From Candidatus Cloacimonadota bacterium (GTDB lineage: Bacteria > Cloacimonadota > Cloacimonadia > Cloacimonadales > TCS61): DNA of 6,787 nucleotides. Positions 1-6,168 of the stretch are shown here, piece after piece. The position numbers were made by a program, and so were the translations under genes. Positions within the stretch are counted from its first letter, which is position 1; each line of letters begins with the position of its first letter. A model generated the notes under the pieces. The model saw only the letters and a list, made by a program, of their open reading frames with translations. It searched no databases and was not told where the DNA came from. The DNA lies in contig QMNP01000086.1 of assembly GCA_003647825.1 (NCBI GenBank), positions 1-6,787 on the forward strand. The letters are read 5' to 3'.

Positions 1-639
1 AGCTAACTTTAAAGCATTTAGAAGTCCGGCTAAAGTTACACATGCTGTTCCTTGCGCATCATCATGCCAAACAGGAATATCACATTCTTCACGAAGTGTG
101 TCTAGAACTTTATAGCAATTCGGTTGAGAGATGTCCTCTAGATTAATTGCGCCAAAACTGTGTTGGCACATCTTCACAAAATCAATTATTTTTTGAGGAT
201 CGTTTTTACCATTTTCATCTTTACTATCTATGCAAAGAGCAACGGCATCCACACCACCGAGATATTTCATAAGGAAAGCTTTTCCTTCCATCACACCCAA
301 ACCACCAGGAGGTGTACAATCTCCATCTCCGAGAACACGAGTTGAATCACTGACTACAGCTACCAGATTCCCGCGGTTGGAAAGATCAAAACTTGTGTCA
401 TTATCATCTCGGATAGTTGTAGATATTTTAGAAACTCCCGGTGTGTACCACACATTAAACCAGTTAAAACCAAACACACCTGCCTTGGGAACGGTTTGAA
501 TCTTACCACCATAAAATTTGTGGGCGTCTTCCGACATTTTTTTAAGAAACATTGTTTTACCTGTGGCAATTTGCTCCTGTGAAAAATCATCAGGAAAAAC
601 TTCATTTAAATTTGTGAGATCCATCTTTAATTTTTCCAT
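1..639 (-). CDS. Malic enzyme (oxaloacetate-decarboxylating malate dehydrogenase), N-terminal 213 residues; C-terminus beyond left edge
   Basis: Malic enzyme oxidatively decarboxylates malate to pyruvate and CO2 with NAD(P)+ in the cytoplasm. The frame is open from the ATG at 639 to the edge without a stop, so the gene is partial because of the window, not broken. Visible family motifs are YTPGVS at residues 65-70 (catalytic Tyr65), the SDSTRVLGDGD stretch at 97-107, MEGKA at 117-121 (catalytic Lys120), INLEDI at 165-170 and WHDDAQGTA at 191-199; the acidic residues of the last two are the expected metal ligands. The NAD(P)-binding domain would follow and is not visible, so cofactor preference cannot be judged. 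GDGDCTPPGG replaces the more usual GLGDIGP-type sequence, and about 64 residues precede YTPGVS, so this looks like a distinct subfamily. The start is supported by AAGGAG 6 nt upstream. It is the last visible gene of the block, 128 bp after the fumarase beta gene, and would carry malate onward to pyruvate. Confidence 0.9.
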   Translation of the reverse strand, partial: MEKLKMDLTNLNEVFPDDFSQEQIATGKTMFLKKMSEDAHKFYGGKIQTVPKAGVFGFNWFNVWYTPGVSKISTTIRDDNDTSFDLSNRGNLVAVVSDSTRVLGDGDCTPPGGLGVMEGKAFLMKYLGGVDAVALCIDSKDENGKNDPQKIIDFVKMCQHSFGAINLEDISQPNCYKVLDTLREECDIPVWHDDAQGTACVTLAGLLNALKLA

Positions 640-645
640 AAACTA

Positions 646-651
646 CTCCTT
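646..651 (-). promoter_or_regulatory. Ribosome binding site of the malic enzyme gene
   Basis: AAGGAG on the minus strand, 6 nt before the ATG at 637-639. It favours this start over the in-frame Met at residue 6. It lies outside the neighbouring repeat element, so the gene kept its own translation signal. Confidence 0.7.
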
Positions 652-683
652 ATGTTTTATTATTTCATATTTCTTATTAATCT

Positions 684-770
684 AACCCCTCTGCGACTCT
701 GTCGCTTCTCCCTTAAAGGGGAGCAAACTTCTGTCCCCCTTTGGAAGGGGGAATTAAAGGGGGTTTGCTA
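684..770. repeat. G/C-rich multi-hairpin intergenic element between fumarase beta and malic enzyme genes
   Basis: This stretch fills most of the 128-bp gap and holds nested inverted repeats. A perfect 8-bp stem, TCCCCCTT at 734-741 against AAGGGGGA at 745-752, has a 3-nt loop. It is enclosed by AGCAAAC at 722-728 and GTTTGCT at 763-769. A second hairpin pairs CTCCC near 708-712 with GGGAG near 719-723. A third is GCGAC at 693-697 with GTCGC at 701-705 around TCT. AACCCC near 684-689 mirrors GGGGTT near the other end. The end overlaps the fumarase beta TAG stop at 768-770. The composition is far more G/C-run-rich than the surrounding DNA, as in dispersed palindromic repeats. No T-tract follows any hairpin on the minus-strand transcript, so a classical terminator is unlikely; an RNA-stability or partial attenuation role is possible but inferred. 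Confidence 0.65.
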
Positions 771-1316
771 TCTCTTATACTCTTCAACACCGGCTTTGTA
801 AATATCGTTCCCATATACATCATTTGCAACCACACACGGAAAATTCTCTACTCTCATTTCACGGATAGCTTCCGGTCCCAGATCTTCATACGCTATCACT
901 TTAGATTCTTTTATGGATTTTGCAACGACAACTGCTGCGCCGCCAACTGCTGCTAAGTAAACTGCTTTATTTTTTATCATTGAATCTATTACCGCTTGGC
1001 TTCTGGGTCCTTTACCGATCATTGCTTTCATACCAACATCGAGAAGTGCGGGTGCGTAGGGATCCATTCTGTAGCTTGTAGTTGGTCCGGCAGAACCGAT
1101 TGGTTTTCCGGGAGGAGCTGGAGCAGGTCCCACATAATATATAACTTGTCCTTCAGCATCAAAGGGAAGTTCCTCTCCTTTTTCAAGAAGATCCACAAGC
1201 CTTTTATGGGCTGCATCTCTGCCTGTATAAACTGTTCCAGTTATATAAACCTGATCTCCAATTTTTAATTTCTCCAGATCTTCAGTTTTTAATGGTGTGG
1301 TTAAATGTACTTCCAT
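768..1316 (-). CDS. Fumarate hydratase class I, beta subunit (C-terminal type)
   Basis: This is the small subunit of a two-part, [4Fe-4S]-dependent fumarase that interconverts fumarate and malate in the cytoplasm. The 182-residue length fits stand-alone beta subunits. Recognisable conserved stretches are TGRDAAHKR at 31-39, the GPAPAPPG turn at 63-70, GPTTSYRMD at 77-85, MIGKG at 99-103, AVGGAA at 123-128 and LGPEAI at 146-151. The protein corresponds to the C-terminal half of single-chain FumA/FumB. The start is supported by AAGGAG at 1323-1328, 6 nt upstream of the ATG. It follows its alpha partner after a 123-bp gap, unusually wide for a subunit pair, because a repeat element lies between them. 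The related L-tartrate dehydratase beta subunit is an alternative, but the neighbouring succinate and malate genes favour fumarase. Confidence 0.93.
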   Translation of the reverse strand: MEVHLTTPLKTEDLEKLKIGDQVYITGTVYTGRDAAHKRLVDLLEKGEELPFDAEGQVIYYVGPAPAPPGKPIGSAGPTTSYRMDPYAPALLDVGMKAMIGKGPRSQAVIDSMIKNKAVYLAAVGGAAVVVAKSIKESKVIAYEDLGPEAIREMRVENFPCVVANDVYGNDIYKAGVEEYKR

Positions 1317-1335
1317 TATTTTCTCCTTCTTTTTA

Positions 1336-1431
1336 GCTCACGGATTTACACGGAAAACACAGATTCAAATTTATTCATATCTACTTTACTACTATTTTTT
1401 TATCCGTGTCAATCTGTGTGTATCTGTGAGC
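1336..1431. repeat. Imperfect inverted repeat, two 30-nt arms, between fumarase alpha and beta genes
   Basis: The left arm (1336-1365, starting GCTCACGGATTTACACGG) and the right arm (1402-1431, whose reverse complement starts GCTCACAGATACACACAG) are near mirror images, matching at most positions with one 1-nt shift and several G/A differences. A 36-nt AT-rich spacer separates them. Each arm is itself built from about three short units of the form ACACGGA or ACACAGA. It starts 8 bp after the fumarase alpha stop and fills most of the gap, leaving the fumarase beta ribosome binding site free. It encodes no protein and looks like a small dispersed or MITE-like repeat. It could fold into a long imperfect hairpin in the transcript. 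Confidence 0.75.
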
Positions 1432-1439
1432 CAAGTCTT

Positions 1440-2285
1440 TTAAATTATAGCACTTTTGTGACGAGCTGCATGACATTGAACATTCACAGCTACAGGCATA
1501 GAAGCAATATGGCACGGTTTGGATAATATGAAGACACCCAATGCAGTTGTTCTACCACCAAGTCCTTGAGGACCAATTCCCAAGTTATTTACCTTTTCTA
1601 ATATTTCTTCTTCTATCTTTGCCCATTTTGGATTGGGATTTTTTTCATTCAAAGAACGCAGAAGAGATTTCTTTGCCAGTAATGCACTTTGTTCAAAGTT
1701 CCCTCCAAGCCCTACACCTACAATGATAGGAGGGCAAGGATTTCCGCCTGATCTTCTAACTCTGTCTACAATAAATTCTACAACTCCTTCAATTCCGTCG
1801 GCAGCTTTCATCATTCTTACTTCACTCATATTTTCGCTGCCACCGCCTTTGGGAGCAACGGTGATCTTGATCTTATCACCGGGCACGATCTCAGTATAAA
1901 TAATGGCAGGTGTATTATCTTTTGTATTTATTCGATCTATTATAGGATCATCAACCATAGACTTACGTAAATAACCGTCTTTATAACCTTGTCGAACACC
2001 TTCATTTATTGCTTCAGTAAAGTCTCCACCAACCAAATGAACATCTTGCCCTACATCTATAAAACAAACCGCAATTCCGGTATCCTGACAACTCGGCATT
2101 TTTTCAGAAGCAGCCAATTTGTAATTTTCCAGTATAATATCCAAAACACTTATTGCAGTGGGAGATTCTTCTTTCTCTTTGAATTCTTTAATTTTTGCAA
2201 TTACATCTTCACCCATATAATAATTGGCATCGATGCAGAGTTTTTTTACAACCGGTATCAGATCTTTAACATTCACTTCTCGCAT
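1440..2285 (-). CDS. Fumarate hydratase class I, alpha subunit (N-terminal type, [4Fe-4S])
   Basis: This is the large subunit of the split class I fumarase, which carries the [4Fe-4S] cluster for reversible hydration of fumarate to malate. At 281 residues it has the usual alpha-subunit length. The three cysteines expected to bind the cluster are visible: Cys66 in SCQDTG (65-70), Cys184 in CPP (184-186) and Cys271 in QCHAARH (270-276). Other conserved stretches are the GGGSENMSE loop at 148-156, VGVGLGGNFEQSALLAKKSLLR at about 189-210, and the GPQGLGGRTTALG segment at 238-250. The ATG at 2283-2285 is preceded by GAGGTG at 2291-2296 with 5-nt spacing. The enzyme type is oxygen-sensitive, which fits an anaerobe. 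It lies between sucD and its beta partner, with a palindromic repeat on each side. L-tartrate dehydratase alpha is the main alternative and is less likely in this context. Confidence 0.94.
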   Translation of the reverse strand: MREVNVKDLIPVVKKLCIDANYYMGEDVIAKIKEFKEKEESPTAISVLDIILENYKLAASEKMPSCQDTGIAVCFIDVGQDVHLVGGDFTEAINEGVRQGYKDGYLRKSMVDDPIIDRINTKDNTPAIIYTEIVPGDKIKITVAPKGGGSENMSEVRMMKAADGIEGVVEFIVDRVRRSGGNPCPPIIVGVGLGGNFEQSALLAKKSLLRSLNEKNPNPKWAKIEEEILEKVNNLGIGPQGLGGRTTALGVFILSKPCHIASMPVAVNVQCHAARHKSAII

Positions 2286-2325
2286 AAGAACACCTCATTA
2301 ATTTATTTATCTTTAACATCACTTA

Positions 2326-2428
2326 TGTCACACTGAGTAGGAGCTTGCAACGTATCAAAGTGTCAATGGAATTCATAATTTCTATACTTCGATACAATTC
2401 GGCAGCAGCCAAATCACTCAGGATGACA
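2326..2428. repeat. 103-bp palindromic repeat (TGTCA...TGACA) overlapping the 3' end of sucD
   Basis: The plus strand begins TGTCACACTGAGT at 2326, and the reverse complement of its other end begins TGTCATCCTGAGT at 2428, so the termini form an inverted repeat with two differences in 13. A second matched pair lies inside: GTATCAAAGT at 2352-2361 against the reverse complement of 2386-2395, GTATCGAAGT. The middle, around 2366-2380, is AT-rich with GAATTC-like symmetry. The outer end lies inside sucD and gives it four codons plus TGA. TGTCATCCTGAG resembles a widespread family of bacterial intergenic repeats that, when read as protein, gives CHPE-type peptides. No transposase gene is present, so it would be non-autonomous. 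I see no clear target-site duplication. Confidence 0.75.
2414..2428 (-). other. Repeat-derived C-terminal codons and stop of sucD
   Basis: On the minus strand these bases read TGT CAT CCT GAG TGA, giving Cys-His-Pro-Glu and stop. They coincide exactly with the outer end of the palindromic element, while the family's normal C-terminus ends a few residues earlier. The simplest reading is that the element inserted at or near the original stop codon and supplied a new one. Confidence 0.65.
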
Positions 2429-3304
2429 ATAATTTACCCCAAGCACCTCTTTGACTTTCTTACCTATATCAGCAGGAGAAGCAACTACATGAACACCTGC
2501 AGCTGCCAAAGCGTCCATCTTTTCTTTCGCTGTTCCTTTGCTGCCTGCAATTATCGCACCGGCATGTCCCATTCGTTTTCCTTTCGGTGCAGTTTGTCCG
2601 GCAATAAAAGCAACAACTGGTTTCGTAATATTTTTGTTAATATATTCCGCAGCCTGGATCTCAAGATCTCCACCGATTTCTCCGATCATCACAATTGCTT
2701 CTGTTTCGGTATCATTTTCAAAAAGTTTTAAGAGATCGATGTAAGTAGTTCCAATAATGGGATCACCACCTATTCCAATGGCTGTTGTGATTCCTAAACC
2801 AGCTTGCACAACTTGATTGGCAGCTTCATATGTTAAAGTTCCCGATTTTGAGATCACGCCTACGTTACCTTTTTTGAATACTACGCCTGGCATAATGCCG
2901 ATTTTGGCTTCTTCGGCTGAGATAATTCCCGGACAATTTGGTCCAATTAGAATTGCTTTTTTCTTTTGTACATATTTTTTTGCAATCATCATATCTGCTA
3001 CAGGTATTCCTTCTGTTATGCAGACAATTACTTTAATCCCAGCTTCGGCAGCTTCCATTACTGCGTCGGCAGAAAAAGCAGGCGGAACAAAAATAATACT
3101 TACATCAGCTTGGACTACTTCTATTGCTTCTTGAACAGAATTGAACACAGGTTTCCCGAGATGGATTTGTCCACCTTTACCAGGTGTAACTCCTCCCACA
3201 ATATTTGTGCCGTATTCTATACATTGCCGGGCATGAAAAGTTCCTTCTTTTCCAGTAAATCCCTGCACTAAAACTCTGGAATCTTTATTTACTAATATAC
3301 TCAT
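2414..3304 (-). CDS. sucD: Succinyl-CoA synthetase alpha subunit (CoA-binding, phospho-His)
   Basis: With SucC it interconverts succinyl-CoA and succinate, coupled to nucleoside triphosphate, in the cytoplasm. The N-terminal CoA-binding fold shows GFTGKEGTFH at 15-24. GPNCPGI at 121-127, SKSGTLTYEA at 153-162 and GIGGDPI at 177-183 follow. The phosphorylated active-site histidine is His247 in RMGHAGAI. The protein has 296 residues, a few more than the about 290 usual for the family. The normal end, ADIGKKVKEVLG, is followed by VNYCHPE, and the last four residues and the TGA stop come from the repeat at 2326-2428. The ATG overlaps the sucC stop by 4 bp (ATGA), and a GGAG site at 3312-3315 inside sucC supports the start, so the two subunits are probably translationally coupled. 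The active site is intact, and the altered tail probably does not harm activity. Confidence 0.97.
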   Translation of the reverse strand: MSILVNKDSRVLVQGFTGKEGTFHARQCIEYGTNIVGGVTPGKGGQIHLGKPVFNSVQEAIEVVQADVSIIFVPPAFSADAVMEAAEAGIKVIVCITEGIPVADMMIAKKYVQKKKAILIGPNCPGIISAEEAKIGIMPGVVFKKGNVGVISKSGTLTYEAANQVVQAGLGITTAIGIGGDPIIGTTYIDLLKLFENDTETEAIVMIGEIGGDLEIQAAEYINKNITKPVVAFIAGQTAPKGKRMGHAGAIIAGSKGTAKEKMDALAAAGVHVVASPADIGKKVKEVLGVNYCHPE

Positions 3305-4476
3305 GATCGCACTCCACTGGCAGCATTAACAACTTTTTGAGCACCATCTGCCAGGTCAGAAGCTGTGATAATATTATTGATGTTAGCTGCTTTAAGAATT
3401 TTTTCAGCTTCTTCAGAATTAGTACCATCCAGACGAACGACAAGTGGAACTTTTACATTTGTTTTTTCAGTAGCTTCCAATATGCCGTTGGCAATTCGAT
3501 CACATCGTACTATTCCACCAAATATATTCACGAAAATTGCTTTTACATTTTTGTCTTTCAATATAATTTCAAAACCTTTGGCTACTGTTTCGGCGCTGGC
3601 TGCACCGCCGACATCCAAAAAGTTTGCCGGCTCTCCACCACTCAATTTAATAATATCCATAGTAGACATTGCTAATCCGGCTCCGTTAACCATGCAGCCA
3701 ACATTTCCATCTAATTTTACATAACTAAGTCCGTATTTCCCTGCTTCCAATTCAGTTGGTTCTTCCTCGTCCAGGTCACGCATTTTTCTGAGATCTGCAT
3801 GACGATACATGGCATTATCATCAAATCCCATTTTGGCATCCAACGCTAAAAATGTGTCTTCTCCTGTAAGAACCAGTGGATTTATTTCTATAAGGCTGGC
3901 ATCATTTTTGGAATATACTTCATAAAGAGCTTTGGCAAATTTTCCAAAATGCTTCATCTGTTCTTTAGAAAATTTTAAATCAAAAGCTAGCTTCCTGGCA
4001 TGAAAGGCTTGAAAACCTATAAGTGGATCGATTCCAACTTTAATGATCTTCTCAGGTGTTTCGGCAGCCACTTTTTCAATTTCCATTCCACCTTCTGTAG
4101 AAGCCATCATTACAGGCATTTCTGAAGTTCTATCTAAAACCATTCCCAGGTAATATTCCTTTTTGATGTCGATTCCTTCGGCAATGAATACCTTTTTAAC
4201 TAATTTTCCCGCAGGACCGGTTTGATGTGTTATTAATGTCATTCCTAAAATATCGGAAGCAAATTTCTCTACTTCATCCAAACTTTTGGCAAATTTTACA
4301 CCGCCGCCTTTTCCACGACCACCGGCATGGATTTGTGCTTTCACAATCCAGAAATTTCCACCAATTTTCTCTGCTGCCTGGCGTGCATCTTTTGCATTTT
4401 CTATTATTATTCCGGCTTGAATTGGAATATTGTGATCCGCAAAGATTTGTTTTGCCTGATATTCATGAATATTCAT
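3301..4476 (-). CDS. sucC: Succinyl-CoA synthetase beta subunit (ATP-grasp)
   Basis: This is the nucleotide- and succinate-binding subunit of succinyl-CoA synthetase. Its 391 residues match the family length. The ATP-grasp domain begins with NIHEYQAKQIF at 2-12, followed by VKAQIHAGGRGKGGG at 45-59, which holds Lys46 and the glycine loop. EINP at 197-200 and LDAKMGFDDNA at 212-222 carry the expected metal-binding acidic residues. The C-terminal subunit-interface domain shows VNGAGLAM at 263-270, NFLDVGG at 285-291 and NIFGGIVRCD at 317-326. Residue 20 is Gln, where E. coli SucC has Pro and GTP-specific mammalian beta subunits have Gln as I recall; this hints at possible GTP use but does not settle it. 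The gene begins 9 bp after the flavoprotein stop with a weak AGAGG site 4 nt from the ATG, and ends overlapping sucD. Confidence 0.97.
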   Translation of the reverse strand: MNIHEYQAKQIFADHNIPIQAGIIIENAKDARQAAEKIGGNFWIVKAQIHAGGRGKGGGVKFAKSLDEVEKFASDILGMTLITHQTGPAGKLVKKVFIAEGIDIKKEYYLGMVLDRTSEMPVMMASTEGGMEIEKVAAETPEKIIKVGIDPLIGFQAFHARKLAFDLKFSKEQMKHFGKFAKALYEVYSKNDASLIEINPLVLTGEDTFLALDAKMGFDDNAMYRHADLRKMRDLDEEEPTELEAGKYGLSYVKLDGNVGCMVNGAGLAMSTMDIIKLSGGEPANFLDVGGAASAETVAKGFEIILKDKNVKAIFVNIFGGIVRCDRIANGILEATEKTNVKVPLVVRLDGTNSEEAEKILKAANINNIITASDLADGAQKVVNAASGVRS

Positions 4477-4485
4477 AAAGCCTCT

Positions 4486-6156
4486 TTAAAATAATGTACC
4501 CTGATAATTGGTTGTAAGCTGTTTTGCTTTAATATGTTCAGGAATATAATCCGGCAGGATCATTGGTGAAACTTGTTTTTTATCTATACCCAGTTTTTCA
4601 ACTTCTTTCGCATAATCATCTACGTGCTTGAGAGAAAGTTTTCCCAAAGTAACCCCATCTTTTACCCTTTTTGCTGCATTGATTCCACTTCTTCTGCCAA
4701 AAACAATGATGTCTAATTGTGAATTTCCCATTAAACGATTTCTGCCGTGAAGACCACCGGAAGCCTCTCCCGCAACATAAAGACCGGGAATGGAAGTTTC
4801 CGCTTTTTCATTGATCTCCAATCCTCCATTTTGATAATGCAAAGTTGGATAAACTAACATCGGATATTTGCGTATATCAATATTAAATCTATTATATTGT
4901 CTTAACATTGCCGGTAAGTTTTTCTCGATAGTACCTTCACCACTCAATTCCTCTATGAGGGGAGTATCCAGCCAAATTCCTTTAAGACCGGTTGGAGTGG
5001 TTACACCGTTATCTGTTTCGCAAGCTCGGATGAAAGCAGATGCTTCAATATCACGTGGTTCTAATGGATAAACGAAGAGTTCACCGTCTTTATCAACAGG
5101 TTGTGCTCCTAATCCGCGAATTTTCTCAGTACATAAAAATCCTACGATCTGCTCGGGGAAAACTGCACCGGTTGGATGATATTGCACAGAATCAAGATAG
5201 AGAAGATTTGCTCCGGCACGATAACCCATTACCAAACCATCAGCAGTTGCACCATAATGATTTGTCGTTTCAAAATTACGAATATGCAGTCTGCCAAAAC
5301 CACCAGTGGCAATGATCACACTTTTTGCTTTAACAATAAAATATTCTTTTAAATCGAGATGATATATAATTGCGCCGGCAATTTGACCTTTATCATCTTT
5401 TATGAGCTCTGTGGCAGCAGTGTATTCCAAGATATTTATCTTATCGGGATTATTTTGAACTTCATCACGAAGAACACGGCAAATTCCAGCTCCTGTATAA
5501 TCACGGGTTGAGTGCATTCTATTTCGGCAAGTTCCACCACCTGATTTCACCATCATACTGCCATCTTCATTTTTATCGAACATCACACCAAGTTCTTCTA
5601 ACCATTTAATAGATTTTGGTCCGTCCATTACCAGTGCTTCAACCAGGTTTTTTTTGTTATCGAAGTGACCGCCACCGATTACATCAAGATAGTGCAGCCG
5701 CGGATCATCATCACTTTGATCAGCAGCCTGAATTCCACCTTGAGCCATCATTGAATTGGAATCACCTAACCGGAGCTTAGTTACAAGCATAGTTTTCACA
5801 CCGGCTTTTGCAGATTCCAAAGATGCTGAAAGTCCTGCAGAACCTGCACCTATAACAAGTACATCAGTTTCATAATCTACTTTGGAAAGATCAAATATTT
5901 TGGAAAGATTACGAGGATATGATTCCATAAGATCAACAACTTCATTTATCATCTTATCACCCTTGTTGATTCCGATATGTAGTTCACGTAGAGCATCTAT
6001 TTTATAATCAGGGTGATAAGTATTAAGAATATCTTGTCGCTCCTGTTTGTTCATCGGTTTAAAAACTCTTTTGCCAAATTTTTTGGCGAGTTCCAATCTT
6101 TTGGGTCTGGTTTTTTCTACCTGTTTTATAGATTCTAACATATAATCCGGATACAT
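4486..6156 (-). CDS. Fumarate reductase/succinate dehydrogenase flavoprotein subunit with N-terminal extension
   Basis: This FAD subunit interconverts succinate and fumarate. About 95 residues precede the FAD-binding fold, including a charged region and HIGINKGDKMINEVVDLMES around 60-79. GAGSAGL at 103-109 is the dinucleotide-binding loop, and SNSMMAQGGIQAA at 133-145 follows. Catalytic-type residues are all present: HPTG at 327-330, TEKIRG at 343-348 (Glu344, Arg347), PRD at 367-369 (Arg368), HY at 440-441 and NRLMGNS at 473-479 (Arg474). FAD-binding GLYVAGEASGG lies at 458-468. Asn134 occupies the place of the His that covalently holds FAD in SdhA and FrdA, so the flavin is probably non-covalent. 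L-aspartate oxidase shares the fold, but the iron-sulfur partner gene 12 bp upstream argues for a fumarate reductase-type complex. The start has an AGGAG site at 6162-6166, 5 nt away. Reaction direction cannot be read from the sequence. Confidence 0.92.
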   Translation of the reverse strand: MYPDYMLESIKQVEKTRPKRLELAKKFGKRVFKPMNKQERQDILNTYHPDYKIDALRELHIGINKGDKMINEVVDLMESYPRNLSKIFDLSKVDYETDVLVIGAGSAGLSASLESAKAGVKTMLVTKLRLGDSNSMMAQGGIQAADQSDDDPRLHYLDVIGGGHFDNKKNLVEALVMDGPKSIKWLEELGVMFDKNEDGSMMVKSGGGTCRNRMHSTRDYTGAGICRVLRDEVQNNPDKINILEYTAATELIKDDKGQIAGAIIYHLDLKEYFIVKAKSVIIATGGFGRLHIRNFETTNHYGATADGLVMGYRAGANLLYLDSVQYHPTGAVFPEQIVGFLCTEKIRGLGAQPVDKDGELFVYPLEPRDIEASAFIRACETDNGVTTPTGLKGIWLDTPLIEELSGEGTIEKNLPAMLRQYNRFNIDIRKYPMLVYPTLHYQNGGLEINEKAETSIPGLYVAGEASGGLHGRNRLMGNSQLDIIVFGRRSGINAAKRVKDGVTLGKLSLKHVDDYAKEVEKLGIDKKQVSPMILPDYIPEHIKAKQLTTNYQGTLF

Positions 6157-6168
6157 ATTTTCTCCTGT

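Noticed and set aside
360..605. Minus-strand open frame of 81 codons.
   Set aside because: It is in another frame inside the malic enzyme gene, whose own frame is continuous from 639 to the left edge and carries all the family motifs.
684..770. Rho-independent terminator after the fumarase beta gene.
   Set aside because: Strong hairpins are present, but none is followed by a T-run on the minus-strand transcript, and the next gene is in the same direction with its own ribosome binding site.
1336..1431. CRISPR array, suggested by the repeated ACACGGA-type units.
   Set aside because: The units are very short, adjacent and in inverted arms, with no regular spacers and no cas gene.
2310..2370. 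Possible promoter for the fumarase genes: TTGACA on the minus strand near 2360-2365, inside the palindromic element.
   Set aside because: No acceptable -10 hexamer is found at 16-18 nt, and TTGACA overlaps the repeat; not enough to call a promoter.
2345..2731. Plus-strand open frame of 128 codons, and similar plus-strand frames at 1989-2336, 2817-3134 and 3365-3724.
   Set aside because: They lie antisense to well-identified genes, show no recognisable domains, and their composition is that of reverse-strand shadows.
4486..6156. L-aspartate oxidase (NadB) as the identity of the flavoprotein, suggested by the SNSMMAQGGI segment.
   Set aside because: The iron-sulfur subunit gene directly upstream and the adjacent succinyl-CoA synthetase and fumarase genes fit fumarate reductase/succinate dehydrogenase; no NAD biosynthesis gene is nearby.
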